From contig CM072879.1 in the NCBI GenBank assembly GCA_036937835.1, positions 12,264,001 through 12,328,000 on the forward strand: a DNA stretch of 64,000 bases, written 5' to 3'. A program made the position numbers and the translations under genes. Source of the stretch: Pampus argenteus (lineage: Eukaryota > Chordata > Actinopteri > Scombriformes > Stromateidae). A model generated the notes under the pieces. That model was not told the DNA's origin and did not search any database. It saw only the letters and a list, made by a program, of their open reading frames with translations. This document shows positions 50,085 to 62,779 of this stretch, in pieces (the stretch's first letter is position 1; each line of letters opens with the position of its first letter).

Positions 50085-50250
50085 GACCTTTTTGACAGCT
50101 GACATTTTGACATGTCGTAACAAGAAAACCACAGGCGTAACTGATTGACATTAATGACTGTGTTCCAGGGCTTCCTTGGGCTGTTAAATGACATGACTTG
50201 GTTATTAATTATACCTGTGCTTTACCTGCTACGATGAGTTGAAATGTATG
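50085..50250. repeat. Possible dispersed repeat
   Basis: The run GACCTTTTTGACAGCTGACA, CATGTCGTAACAAGAAAACC, ACAGGCGTAACTGATTGACA and GCTGTTAAATGACATGACTT resembles a recurrent teleost sequence from memory. No ends or second copy in this window. Confidence 0.25.
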
Positions 50251-52246
50251 CTGTGCAAAGGCTCTATGCTCCGTGTTGTACACATTAACTTTTTTCTTAG
50301 TGCTCTTATTGTAACTGCTGTGCATCATTACACATAAAGTGCACACACACACACACACGCCTTAGAACTTGCATTGTATGACTAAACTGCTTTGCAATGT
50401 CGAGTAGCACCATACATTTCCTGTCAAACTGATGCCAAACCACACAGACACGCACACACAATCACGTGCAGCAGGAAAAGCTAGCTCGGTATCACCCAGT
50501 GTGAGTTCCCCGTATGCAAATGTGTGTGGACACAGGTGTAAATATATGTGTGCACACAGTTCCTATGTAAATGTAGCAGAGTAAAAACAGCAGGTTTATA
50601 AATAGATGTGGCTGAGTGTGTGACTGCCAAAAAAAAAAAAGAAAGAACTCATACTCTTAAAGGAGTATGACACTCATAAATGTACTTCTCTCTGTTCATC
50701 TGCATTCAACATTCAACTGCAAAGTGAGACTAAAGTCAGGTGCCTTTTCTCTTCAACAGACAAAGTGGAGTTTCAGTGAGTTTGAAAAATTAACAAATCA
50801 ACTTATTTGCTTATGCTGCCTTATGCTAATGCAATCTCTTGCGTTTATAATTTTTAATTTTCTATTTTCTCTGTTTGAATATGAATTTGCATTTTTTACT
50901 TGTTACCCCACCAAAGAGTTTATAAACTGGTTTTTCTTCACCACTGTTGGCAGTATTCTTGTTTGGATATTCTTGTATAACTAACACTCAAATGTCAACT
51001 AGGTGAAGTGACAGCATAGTTAGTGCTGCTACCACAAAATTTAACTCGCTTTCTCATTATGCAGTAACTTAGAACATGTGGTGTATTGTCACCATCATTA
51101 TAGTATTTTGTGCACAGTTGCTAACAATCTGTTAGTTAACAAGTTGCGCATGGAATGAAGCTGTGTGTAAATCATTCTTCCAGTGCACTTTTGACAAGCT
51201 TATTTAGTTTGCAATAGACCACACATGAGTAAAGTGACCCCGACTACTGTAGGATGGGGAAGTGGAGCGCTAAAGGGATGGAAGGGGGTGACGGTGGAAA
51301 GGTTAAAATGAAGAAGAGCAGGATGCATAGAACCTACAGCCACAGTGAGATGAAATGAGAAGGAATGTCAAAAAATCAAAAAGCTGCTTTAGAGACAAAA
51401 AATAAAAAATGCGGGCGAGAAAAACGAAAGAAGAGAAGAGAAATGGAGTTAACAAGGCGTGCAAGAATATTATTTCCCCAGACCAAGCAGCCTCAGTAAC
51501 AACCACAGCAAATAATGAGTCTGAGTTTATCAGTCGTGCAGATTAGTGATAAAGCCATATACTGTGAGACTCTGTGATGTTAGCTTCGGTTGTGAATTCT
51601 CTCTCCGAGGCGAAGACGCAGAGAAGGAGGAACAGATGTCAGTTGTCTGGGGAAGACAGCTTTTTTTTGACAGTACTGTATTTATTTTTGTCTGCTTTCA
51701 TTGTTTAGAAATATAAAAAATATGTTGATGTCTGTAGTCATCTGCAAAAGATGGTATAATGATATGTATTGACAAACAATAAAGGAACATTTTGCTGTAT
51801 TGATGCAGAACCTTCAGGCTGACATACATTCATGAAATATAATATCTGTTATACTTAAATCTGCATTAAATTATTTTTTTATCACTTTGGGGGCAACAAA
51901 ATAAGCTTTAAACACAAGATTGATTGAACATATTATCAGTTGTTATGGCAACTTCATAGCAAATAGTTGCCTATTTACACAAGGAGCACTCTTAGCATTT
52001 ATTTGGTGGCAGGTTTCTGTCCACCTGATAAATGTTAGTCTAATATTAACTCCTCTTTTATCTCTGTTTTGATCTCTACCTAATCTTGATTAAAATATAT
52101 TAAAATATCTGGCCTTTAAGTTGATAAATACATCACTAGTTGTTGATCTCAGATTGAAGTAAAACAATAAGTTTATGTCCTAAAAGACCAAAAACAATTA
52201 GCTGTAAGCTGTTTAAAGGCTACATAGTGCTTTTGTTAAGTTTACA

Positions 52247-53030
52247 TACAGTGCATACAGAAAGTATTCACAGTGCTTTACTTTTTTACATTTTGAAAGA
52301 ATGAAAATATAATATGTTTTCACAGCCTTTGCTCAATACTTTGTTGTGGCAACTTTGACAGCGATTACAGACTCAAGTCATTTGGAAAGTCATTTGAAAA
52401 CCACTTTTACCCATTCCTCTATACAGAACCTTTCCTCTCAAGGTTTGATGGAAACATCGGTGCACAGCCTTTTTCTGATCCCTCCAGAGATGTTCAATGG
52501 TATTCAAGCCTGGGCTCTGGCTGGGCCACTCTAGGACAATCACAGAGTCCTAAATTCACTCCACAGTGGAACCTGGAGCTCTGTCAGAGTGACCATCGAA
52601 TTATTAATCACCTCCCTAACTAAAGCCCTTCTCCCCCAATCACTCACTTAGAGGGACAACAGCTCTAGGAAGAGTCCTGGTGGTTCCAAACTTCCATTTA
52701 TTTTAGAGGTCACTATGTCATACGGACAATTTCTTCGACTTCATGCTGGTTTTGTGTTGTGACATGCACTGTTAACTGAGGGACCTTAGACAGATGTGCA
52801 CCTTTCCAAATTCATTCAACTGAATTTATCACAGGTGGACTCCAATTAAGCTGTATTAAAACATCTCATGGTGATCAGTGGAAACAGAATGCACCTGTGA
52901 TTTCTTTGTTTGTTATTTTTAATACATTTGCAAAAATCTCAAACAAACTTTTTTAAGTTGTATAGAAAAAAATTAATTTAATCCATTTTGGAATGAGGCT
53001 ATAACATAAATACTTTCCATATGCACTGTA
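52247..53030 (-). mobile_element. Tc1/mariner-like element, internally deleted and inactive
   Basis: The element is bounded by TA target-site dinucleotides and inverted ends: left TACAGTGCATACAGAAAGTA, and right, when reversed, TACAGTGCATATGGAAAGTA. At about 784 bp it is roughly half the length of an intact Tc1-type transposon. Minus-strand remnants of the transposase remain. The start region (MKSKKLSV) lies near 52725-52745. The C-terminal part, with the SQSPGLNTIEHLW motif carrying the last acidic residue of the DD34E triad, lies near 52485-52540. The middle, including the other catalytic residues, is deleted, and stops are present. This element type is common in teleost genomes. It sits in the inferred 28.5-kb intron. 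Confidence 0.9.
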
Positions 53031-53588
53031 TGTCACTATCATCTGGCATTAGGCCTGCAATTGTTTTCGCTCCACATATCTTTAATACAGTTTGTAATTC
53101 TACCTCTTTTTATTTTTTGTCATCATTTTTTCTCTCTCTCTCTCTCTCTGACTCAGCCACTTTCTCTCTTCATCTGTCTGTGTCATTTTCTAGTATATCA
53201 TTACTTTGGTTCAGAGGAGGGTAGCGCAGAGCGTGTGTGTGTGTGTGTGTCCCAGTAACAGTGTCTCAGGAGCACTGCATTATTCTTTGAACATCAATGA
53301 CGGAGCGAGAGAGACTCAGACAAGTTATCATACTCTGCCCCAACTTGTTTTTTTTCCCCCATTTCTTCTTTTCTTTTGTTCATTTTCTGTTATCACACCA
53401 CCCTCATCTGCCACTGCATCTTTTTTCACTTAATTTCTATCCTGGGTTCAAAGATATTCTGCAGTGCAGAGAGAGGTCCTATGTATACCACTGTGTTTAA
53501 GTCGGGAGTTGAACTATTTCCACTAACACTCAAGACTGTTTGTTGGGTAACAATATACTGTTAAGGAGTTTAATATTGTATGTTTTAA

Positions 53589-53716
53589 ATATTAAGTACA
53601 ATATTTATCTCTGAAATGTGGTGAAGTAAAGATATAAAGTAGCATAAAATCGAAATATTCAACTGAAGTACCACAAAATTGCAATTGTACTTACTTTTAC
53701 TGCTTTCCACCACTGG
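53589..53716. mobile_element. Non-autonomous hAT-like repeat, copy 3 (end fragment)
   Basis: Contains AAGTACAATATTTATCTCTG, AAATGTGGTGAAGTAAAGAT, AGTAGCATAAAATCGAAATA, and finishes TACTTTTACTGCTTTCCACC followed by ACTGG. This matches the terminal region of the same repeat family, with a recognisable CCACCACTG end. Confidence 0.65.
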
Positions 53717-55403
53717 TATTTGCTGCATTGCCAACAGAATTACAGTATGAAAGGCCCTCCAGCTGTACTGAGCCCTTCCTAAATTCTCTGGATTTAAAAA
53801 AAAAATGCATGTTTCCTGTTCTGCATACATGAAGCCAGATTACAGGCATACAGAGATGATGATGAAACAGATGTTTTGCGGTTGTTATACAAGGGAACTT
53901 AAACTGACACATGTTTTCGGAAAAGCTAATTAAAAATGTCACTGTTGAGCTTTTGTAGCCTTTTGAGCTCCAGTTTAGTCATTTTCAGTTCCTGCAGGCC
54001 TTTCGGATTCCTCATTCTGCTTTAAGCCTGTTTTAAGATTAGGCTGCTCAGGTGACATCAGAGCAGGCCGAGCCACAATTCGGAGAAGGAGATTTTTTGT
54101 GACGTGATGTTACTATTGGGTCTCCTTTGTTTGCTTCTCAATGGGTGGTTACCTGAGAAGAGTCTCGGTGTGTATGTGTGAGACTGGTAAACTGAGAGGG
54201 CACATGTGAGAAGTTGAACAGACTAGGAGATCTTCTTACAGTGTGAGTCAGTCAGAGTTGCTGTGCTATATAGAAAAACAAAAAAGATGCACTAGAAGAC
54301 CTTTTCTCTCCTTTGTCCTAATTCTTTACCTTTATTTTATCAAATATATCCTCAGAGCCCAAATCCCAAACAAACAGCCTGTAGATAAGAGATGGTTGGG
54401 TATACACTTGTACCACAAACAGACAGAAAGACCTGTGAAATACTAGAGCAGCTTGTACCACAGTGATCCAGACTCCTACTAGTAGAACGCTTTTATATGG
54501 AAACAACAGAAATCCAGAAAATTCAGCGGCAGCTGGCTCACTAACATCAGCTAAACCTGTCTTTACTACCCACAGCTGCAAAACTCTAAGAAATGGATAG
54601 TAATAATAAACTCTTTTATGGTGAATACTGGGAAAATGAGATTCAAGTAAACCACAAATTGGCCATAGGGACTGGCCTCCAGAGGAAAACATGGTTGCCC
54701 TGAGAACAGAGGAGAAGAGGTCAATAAGGACACACAGAGGATGAGAAGCGTCTTTATTCTCCTGTTTAAATGCTGTAAACATATCAGAGGAATATTTAAC
54801 AAAATTGTTTGAAACAAATATTAAAATATGTGTACTGCTGGCTGAAAAGACTGACTTTATGTAGTGCCTATTTTCCCTTTGAGCTATTACTAATATTGGT
54901 TAGATACTAACAACTAGCTTAATTAATATTTGGACAATGTGCATCTTGTTTCTCAGATTTTTCAGCAGTCTCTAATTACCATTTATGTGAATAAAGCACT
55001 TTTTAATTTGCGGGAGAGGGACAGAGACTGGAAGTAAAATGGGGAAACCAGCAGCATAGTATTATGATGAATGAATGTTTCCTATTCAATAATCCACATA
55101 ACACACACAGCGTGTGATAATCACTTAATGTAGGTAATTACTGTTCTAATGTCAAATGTATAAGATTAGTTAACTTTGTTGCAGCAGCAGTGTCTGCTAT
55201 TTAGTAGTCAAGAGAGTCAGACTGTCACATGTCTAGCTACAGGTGTATGTGTGTAAAAAACAATTAGCCTGCCTGTTTGATCTGTAAAGGAGTACTGTAT
55301 AGGGTGTATATATGCACTACAGTTTATGTACATGTGTGTTTTCATGCATATTGTATAATGTGATGTGTGATACAGCCTGACCCATCACACACACACACGC
55401 AGT

Positions 55404-55515
55404 GGCAGGGTCGAATTGTCTGGTTGCCGGGCAATGGGCTGACAGCAGTCGACCATAACAACCTCTCGCACCATCAATCAGCTATGGAGTGCTCTGCTCT
55501 AGTAATGATGTCATC
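55404..55515 (+). repeat. Duplicated CA-flanked element, copy 2
   Basis: Reads GACAGCAGTCGACCATAACA and ACCTCTCGCACCATCAATCA, ending AGTAATGATGTCATC before CA repeats. It has an open frame with acceptor- and donor-like edges, but homology to 49507-49580 argues that it is a repeat or duplicated regulatory element, not an exon. Confidence 0.45.
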
Positions 55516-55576
55516 ACACACACAAAACACACACACACATGCATACACACACATACACACACATACTCACACACAG
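55516..55576 (+). repeat. Compound CA-rich tract
   Basis: CA dinucleotides interrupted by AAAACAC, ATGCAT and ATACTC; directly follows copy 2 of the duplicated element. Confidence 0.9.
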
Positions 55577-55772
55577 ACCACACACTTATCTCATCCTCTT
55601 AGTTTTGACCTTGGGTTACTCATACATAGATGTGTGTGTCTATTTCTTAGTATGTGTGTGCATAGTGCAGGAGGAATGAGTAGTGATTGTCATTGCCTTG
55701 CAAAATATTACAGGGTAGGATGCAATCTGTTTCTGTTATTGGGTACATAAATCTAACACATCATGTGCATTA

Positions 55773-55794
55773 CACACACACACACACACACACA
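55773..55794 (+). repeat. (CA)11 microsatellite
   Basis: Uninterrupted CA dinucleotides. Confidence 0.93.
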
Positions 55795-56797
55795 CCATGT
55801 TACACACAGATGTAGGACAGTCTATAATTTATAATTTCAAAGGATTTCTATAATTCTATAATTCAACCCTGAAAGATCATCTGAGTTTTATCTGTATTTT
55901 ATTATTTATCTCTTCTTTTATTTTTTTCTAAAATGCTCCGCAGCACACTCATGTGGTTTTACATAGCGACACATCGAAGAGTCCCAGCACAACTGATTCT
56001 TGTTCTGTAATAAACTGAGAAATACCACTGGAGCAACTGGACAGCAAGACCTTTTGTACTGTTATATTTAAAAGAACAAAAGATACTTCAGTGTGTATAC
56101 ATCTACATCCAACACTGGCACAATGCACATTGCGTGTGTTTATGTGTGTGTATCAACTTTAATAGCCTCAGGAGTATTGTGGCATTTCACATTTAACAAC
56201 ACGTTGTACGTTCTGTTTTGTCATTTAGACCACCACCACCAGCGTGGAGACTACACAGTGTGCTTTGCATGTTTTTCACTTGTTTACATAATCGACTGTG
56301 CTTCTCTTACTGAGCTAGACAATGCTATTTGGCCTTGGTAAAAAAAAATAACCAAAGATAATTTTCCATCAGCCACATATTATCAGCACATAACACTGGG
56401 GATTCTTTCTTAAATGTGGAACATTGGGATCCGAAAAAAGGCAAAATATGTGAAGAGATGAAGAAATGAATAAAGTGTTTCTTGCAGAAATTTGAGAGAC
56501 TTTATAGATCCTTTGAGAATTTGAGGGACCTGACCCTGAAACTGAGCCTCTTGGAACTATATTTGTTTGAAGTGACACTTTTTTTTTACACATATGGACA
56601 GGCATACGTACTTCTGTGAAACTAATTACTTCAGGATCACACACACACACAGACACAAACACACATACATGCACACATTCTTCAGGTCCAGCTGTGACTC
56701 TGCCAGGCTCTAGGGCAGGAGGCCAGCACAGCGAGGTGAAGAGAGTGGCAAGAACACTAACTGGCAAATCAGTGGCCAATTAAAAACACTCAGCACT

Positions 56798-56803
56798 GTG
56801 TGC

Positions 56804-56838
<35 letters not shown>
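56798..56838 (+). repeat. (GT)n(GA)n compound microsatellite
   Basis: GT run followed by GA run, then further scattered GT units. Confidence 0.92.
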
Positions 56839-59800
56839 TGTTTGTGTGTGTGAGTGTGTCCTTGTTTGACTGCCAAGGAGAGGTTTGGCACAGAAAGCAT
56901 GCTTCCTATTCTCTCAGCATGCCCTCTTAACACAAAAGCTCACACACTAACACACACACACATACATCCTTGAATTTGTCTATTGTCTTATATTTGGGAC
57001 AAATGAATGCATGTGTTTTCTCTACGGTACGTTTGTGTGTGTGTGTGTGCACGCATTTTTGTATGTGCACGTGTGCCTGTCTATGTGATTATACAGTAGG
57101 AGACATTGTCCTGAATAGAGATGACGGATGTGCTCATGGTTGTTGACAGAGTTGCAGAGTGTCTGTGAAAGTGAAAGCTTTAAAGCAGCAGCTGCTTTCT
57201 TAAGCTGATTAGTCGGCCAATCAAACATTAGGGTCTTCGTCAAGCAGGTTTTTTTTTTATTTTGTCAATTAGTTATTTTCCTGATTTTGTTGGTAATGAG
57301 CAAGTAATGAGTAAGTGTCATGACTGGAACCTGATCCCATCCACTTCTGATTGTGACTGATTGAGTAGTTAGACTATAATTGAGACCATTGAGAGTGTGA
57401 TTGATCATTAAGTGTCATCTGCTGAGCTGCTGCAGACAGATCATGATGCATATTGTCTCGTGATCAGTATAGTTAGTTAGATGATTGCATGCACAGTTTC
57501 CTCACTCATTCAATACTGTATATGGCATTTACTGTGTGATATAGCACCCCTGCTCCGTTTTACTCCAAAAAATTAATATTGTATTTCATAAAAGTGTATT
57601 CATTTCTTCTGAGGTTAGCAGGACTTTATCTCAGGCGAGGCAGAGCACCTGTACTATAATATTCTGTTGGAAATCCTGTTTCTCTTCTAATCAGTAAGTT
57701 TCAGATATCCTTTGACTATTTATTAAAGGGGATAATGCACATTTACATGTATATAGTAGGTATATAGTAGGCCTATAGTTTTAATTCTTGATCTCTGCTG
57801 ACATATCTTTGCATGATTTACAGTTAAATAAAAATCCTTATTTAACTTATACTGGTCCTTTATGTAGCCTCCCGGATCGGACTGAAACAGGCCGATTTAG
57901 CCTGAAAAAATTAAATCAGCTCTCATTCAGAAGTATGGGTAAAAACTGTGACTTCTGTCAGTAAAAAATGTATGAAATGGACCAGCAGCCTTCAGATTGC
58001 TCTCAGCCAGCTTGTAGTAGTGGTCTTTCTTGTTACTGTGTGGTTTGATTGCAGACATTTCTAATCGTCACAAGCATGAGCTTTGTTATAGTGGGTCACA
58101 CTGTAGACTGAAGAGTTACTGAGCAACAGATGGCTATAAATGGTGTTTGATTGGAAAGGAGTGGGAAGTGGAGGAAGGCAGAGAGATAGAGTGTGTTGTA
58201 AAACCTGGAAATGCTGACCTTACTTTTATGTTTGTCTTTGTTGAATGATTTGTATTTGCTTTCTGGCTTGTGAGCTTTGCTTCTTCTTTCCTTCCCTCCA
58301 ACAGTATAATACAAATTTGGGTATTAAAAATAGTTTGGTTGAGCAACTGGATTTTTTTTTTTTTATGGCACTGAACCTAACACAACTGCCACGTACACAC
58401 TTCTAGTAACAAAACGAAAGCATGTTAGATAAAGGATGACGATAAGGAAAGGACACTGGTCTTTTGCAGACATGTGTGCACCCAAGATAACATTCCTTCC
58501 TGCTTTGAACACCTTGAACATTCAGAGGGCTGATTCCTCACTTGTGGTATGGCAGATATGTTGGAGTCTAGGAAAATGTGGTTGTGGTTGAAGAAGGCAT
58601 TTCCTTTACATTACAGTGATGGTCAGTCCCTCGGTCTGTACACGCACACACAGACATGTGCACATATAAAAAAGACTCACTGCATTCTTCTGCCTCAACC
58701 ACCCAAACAGCTGTCAGACACTACGTCAGCTCACAAAGTATTCTGTCTATGTGTGTGTCATATTTATGATAAATGTGTACAAAGGAAAATGTTTTTATCA
58801 GCTCTGCCCAAATTATAACCTTTAATCTTTACATTTATCCAGCTCGAGTCTGATATTTAACACTGTGTACAAGCACTTGTTTACAGAGGAATACAACCTT
58901 TAGATGCGTTTTTTGGGTTCATCTTTTGCTGATGTTAGCCCTAGAACCCAGTAGTTGTGGTTCCACAGTCTATAGCCAGTTCAAAAAAGACTGCGCTGCA
59001 AGGCAAAACTTGTACAGTAGGCAATGGATTTGGCAATAGCCATGGCGATTGTGGGTGGACATATTTATGACTGCACTTGTTGAGGAGAGAAAAGGAAGAA
59101 TGCAATCACTTGTACAGAGAAAGTGATGGTCGAGTAGGCAAAAGTATTCATAGTGTAATCACGCCAGCATGTAGTCAAAACACTCACACAGAGAGAGAAC
59201 AGTCGTTAGACATGTTAAACTTTTTTCTTCTGATCTGTAACGCTGTTCATAGTCACACACACAAATAGATAACCAAGTTGTGAACGTATTGACCCACTGT
59301 GGCAGAATACAACAGCAGGACATACACACAAAGGACTGTAGCTTTGTCCTTTTTCAAGTGTGCATGCCACTCATTCCGCCACTTGAACATTGGCTGCAGT
59401 GCTCGGCTGTACTGGCAAAACTCCCTCGAGCAACACGCTAAGCCTCCCACCTCTTAGTATTATTGAAACTGTTTTTCTCTCACTGATGGGCCAAATAGAT
59501 TCCATGTATAAAACATTTTCTCTTTTAATTAGTCAGGTAGACTCTCAACACATACACACATATGTAATTAAGCACTTGTACTGCACGGTTGTTTGTTGGA
59601 CGAGATGCAGGTACAATTTTGATGACATCTACCTCTTGTCCTTATTGAACACTTCTGGAGCCTTTTGTCATAAGTGACAAAAAGACTTTTGTCTCCACAC
59701 TAAGTGATTGTAATGTAATGTAATGTAGGTACAATACAGAGGAAATACTTAAAATACTTAATGACACACACAATGTCATTAAAAAACGCACCCACACACA

Positions 59801-59931
59801 GATGCACACTTATTTACAGGACCTGTCTGCTCCACTGTACAATCAGACGTTCACTTAATGTGGTTTACACTCACCAAACCATTCCTGACTAATTTAGCAT
59901 GCATGACTTCTGGATTGGACATTATGGAAAC

Positions 59932-59992
59932 TGTGTGTGTGTGTGTGTGCGTGTGTGCGTGCGTGCGTGCGTGCGTGCGTGTGTGCGTGTGT
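59932..59992 (+). repeat. (GT)n/(GCGT)n alternating tract
   Basis: About 60 bp of strictly alternating purine-pyrimidine DNA with repeated GCGT units, a strong candidate Z-DNA former. Confidence 0.95.
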
Positions 59993-60600
59993 TGTGAGAA
60001 AGAAGCTTCTAATCAGAACTATTTTTCACTTGTCTTATTTAACGAGTTTTCATGGGTTTGCTGCAGCAGAGCCACCTGTGGAAGGGAGAAACTAAATCAA
60101 AGCACTGATGCTTTCATGTAACAATGTTATAATGTTAATGCCAGCTGAATGCTTCATTTTCATGTATATAAACTGATTTAATACATTCAGAGTGCAATTG
60201 AGCTTATGATTTGTAATACTGTAGACAAGTTACATGTTTGTCTTGATGAGAGGACAGAAATGGGATACTGCAATGCCCCCATGTAGGGAAATATACCCTG
60301 CTTCAAAATCAGTACTTACATTTTTCCTTGAAAGGCCTTTAGGGATGTCTGTTTGACATGGAATAACATATAAATCTGACATCTGTAAAGACTACGAGGT
60401 ATCATAGTATTTTCCCTGAAAGTTGGTTTTGGAATGAAATCATCACTCTCTGTCCTGCTTTGCTCTGCCCTCCCTCTCACTATCCATCCTCCTCCCTTTT
60501 ATGACATTTTTCAGCTTTCCATACTCCCTGCTGTGCCTTGCTGGCAGAGCCTGTGTTGTTCTCCCAGTGAGTTTATATCTGCCTCTTCTCTACCACCATC

Positions 60601-60644
<44 letters not shown>

Positions 60645-60691
60645 TCTCTCTCTCTCCCCCTCCCTCCCTCCCTCCCTCTCTCTCTCTCTCT
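60601..60691 (+). repeat. (CT)n/(CCCT)n array
   Basis: Long CT run changing to CCCT units and back, inside a roughly 350-bp pyrimidine-rich block (60440-60790). Confidence 0.95.
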
Positions 60692-62466
60692 CAGTCTGCC
60701 TTACCTTTCTGTACTCACTATTCCCTCCATCTGTCTTCTTCTGGATCTCTACTTTTTCTTTACTCTTTTAACTTTTACGCCTTTACTCACTCTGTGTTAC
60801 CATCTCTTCTCCTTTTTAATATTATGTGATGGATTCCCTTGCCAGCTGGTGTCTAATAATCTGTGGCATGAAGCCCCCTATCTGTTTTCTTCTTTCTCTT
60901 ATTTACATATTTAGTACACACAAACCCCACTGCTTTCTGTGGGTAGCCAGGATGGACAGTGGCAGTTTCATGTGTGTGTGCATACATGATTAACTTATCT
61001 TGCCATTATACTTTAGCCCACTAGTGGAAACATAAAGATTTTCCCATGTCTGCCATACCAGACATACTTTCTTTCTTATAATGTGTCTGTGTCACTCGTT
61101 CATTATCATATCTCATTTCCACCATAGCTCTCAATGCCTTGTGAAAGAGAGTCATTGTGCATACATAAAAAGTGTGCATGAAATGATATATTTTACTATT
61201 ACTTTATTATATTATCTCTTTATATTTCACTATTATTTTACTACATCGACACTTTATCGAGACAATCCATAGATAACATAGATGTTAGTAACAGTTCTTT
61301 ATTTTGTGTTTTTTTTTTCCCCCTTTTCCAGATGTTTTCTATATGCAATACTAGAAGATGTATGATATGTAAAATAGTGGTGTCTTGTAATCCCAAGTGG
61401 CACGGGCCAAATGTTTGGCATGACACAGGAATAAAACTAAAACTAAAGCTATTACTAATGTAATACTCACACAAAGCCAACCAGTCTAATCCCCTTGTCT
61501 CCCTTCCATAAAACACCCACAGCTAGACATCTACACACAAAATCCCTACTTATTTCCTTGTCTTCAAACATGCAAGAAGTGGGTCAGTGGGATGTTCGAC
61601 TATCCACACACCTCTACACATATCCCAAAAACATTCACAGACACACAAGCGCACATAGCGCAGCTGACTGAACAGCAGGGAAGACGTCTCTCGTATCCCT
61701 CTAACATCCCCATCATTTCACCACAACCTGCCTAATTAGTCCCACAGAGCGTGCACAGACTGTCGACAATCAGCCGGTCCGTCTCCGTCCGTCTTATGCC
61801 GATGTGCGATGTGCAGCTTGTTGCACATTTGATATCTTTAAAGATGCTCTGGCTTTTTTTTTTTCCTGTGAATATGACAGGTCCTGTTTATATTGATGAC
61901 CTGTATTTGCGTTGCACTTTTGAAAACAACAAAACAATTTGTAAGAGCAGTGGAAATATTGAACAAGAGCAAGGTTCAAAGCACTTAAGCGAGAGCATTC
62001 AACAGAAACCCTAACTCCACATCAGTTATAAAAGCTAATTAGTATGAAAAATGCTGAGCTTTTTGATTGACGTGTTTGTGTTATGTTTCATGTTCTGTGG
62101 AGACAACTTTTTTTACAGTAAATTGCAGACCTACTCTTTTCATGTCAATTTAGTTTTCAGATGCACCTTTGTCATAATCATATTCATCATAATAATTATC
62201 ACTGTAGTGCTTTTGTTGTGATTTTCTGTCACACGTACAGCGAATATAAAAAGTCCACACACCCCTGTTCAAATGCCAGGTTTTTGTCATGTAAAAATAT
62301 AAATAAAAAATGACAGCAAGACATAATTTCACAACTTTTTCCACCTTTAATGTGACCTATAACCTGTACAATGCAATTGAAAAACAAACTGAAAACGAAA
62401 GGGGAAAATATAACATAAAAAAAAACTTAAAAATAACCTGGTTGCATAAATATGCACACTCTTAAA

Positions 62467-62670
62467 CTAATACTTTGTTGCAGCACCTTTGGCTTTTATT
62501 ACAGGTAGGAGATCTGACAGATTGCGAGGGCACCTCCTGTGCACAGGCATCTTTAGATCACCCCACAGATGTTCAATGAGGTTCAGGTCTGGACTCTGGC
62601 TGGGCCTCAATCTCAATCTTATTCCGGTGAAGCCATTCTTTTGTTGATTTAGATGTGTGCTTTGGGTCAT
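62467..62670 (-). pseudogene. Tc1 transposase remnant: C-terminal segment
   Basis: The minus-strand frame carries PSQSPDLNLIEHLWGDLK with the last catalytic Glu of DD34E, followed by a short C-terminal tail. Together with the overlapping central fragment it represents roughly the last third of a transposase, broken by a frameshift and with no start region. Confidence 0.85.
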
Positions 62671-62779
62671 TGTCGTGCTGAAAGATGAAATTCCTCTTCA
62701 TCTTCAGCTTTCTAACAGAAGGCCGAAGGTTTTGTGCCAACACTGACTGGTATTTGGAACTGTTCATAATTCCCTCCAT
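62573..62779 (-). pseudogene. Tc1 transposase remnant: central catalytic segment
   Basis: Translated on the minus strand, this frame contains FIFQHDNDPKHTSKSTKEWL, the hallmark around the second Asp of the Tc1 DD34E transposase. Upstream residues (MNSSKYQSVLAQNLRPSVRK) match the segment that normally precedes it. After the NKIEIE region the frame leaves the family pattern, showing a frameshift; the continuation is in the frame at 62467-62670. It lacks the paired-type DNA-binding domain. Confidence 0.85.

Larger units (their letters stand above)
35196..52246. other. Inferred long intron, first part
   Basis: Dense dinucleotide repeats and several dispersed repeats, with no exon I can support. 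A very strong acceptor at 39399 is followed after 20 nt by a GTAAAA donor, but the length does not fit the phase between exons B and C. Confidence 0.45.
53717..62235. other. Inferred long intron, second part
   Basis: Mostly microsatellites, the duplicated element copy 2, and the pyrimidine-rich block near 60440-60790. No exon supported; the long minus-strand frame at 54318-54782 has neither splice edges nor recognisable sequence. Confidence 0.45.

Noticed and set aside
54318..54782. Minus-strand frame of 154 codons
   Set aside because: Longest frame in the window, but codon use is poor, no domain or splice signals are apparent, and the overlapping region is ordinary AT-rich DNA.
55404..55500. 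Exon-like 33-codon frame with CACACGCAG acceptor and GTAATG donor
   Set aside because: A diverged second copy exists at 49507-49580, including the supposed donor region, so it is better explained as a repeated element.
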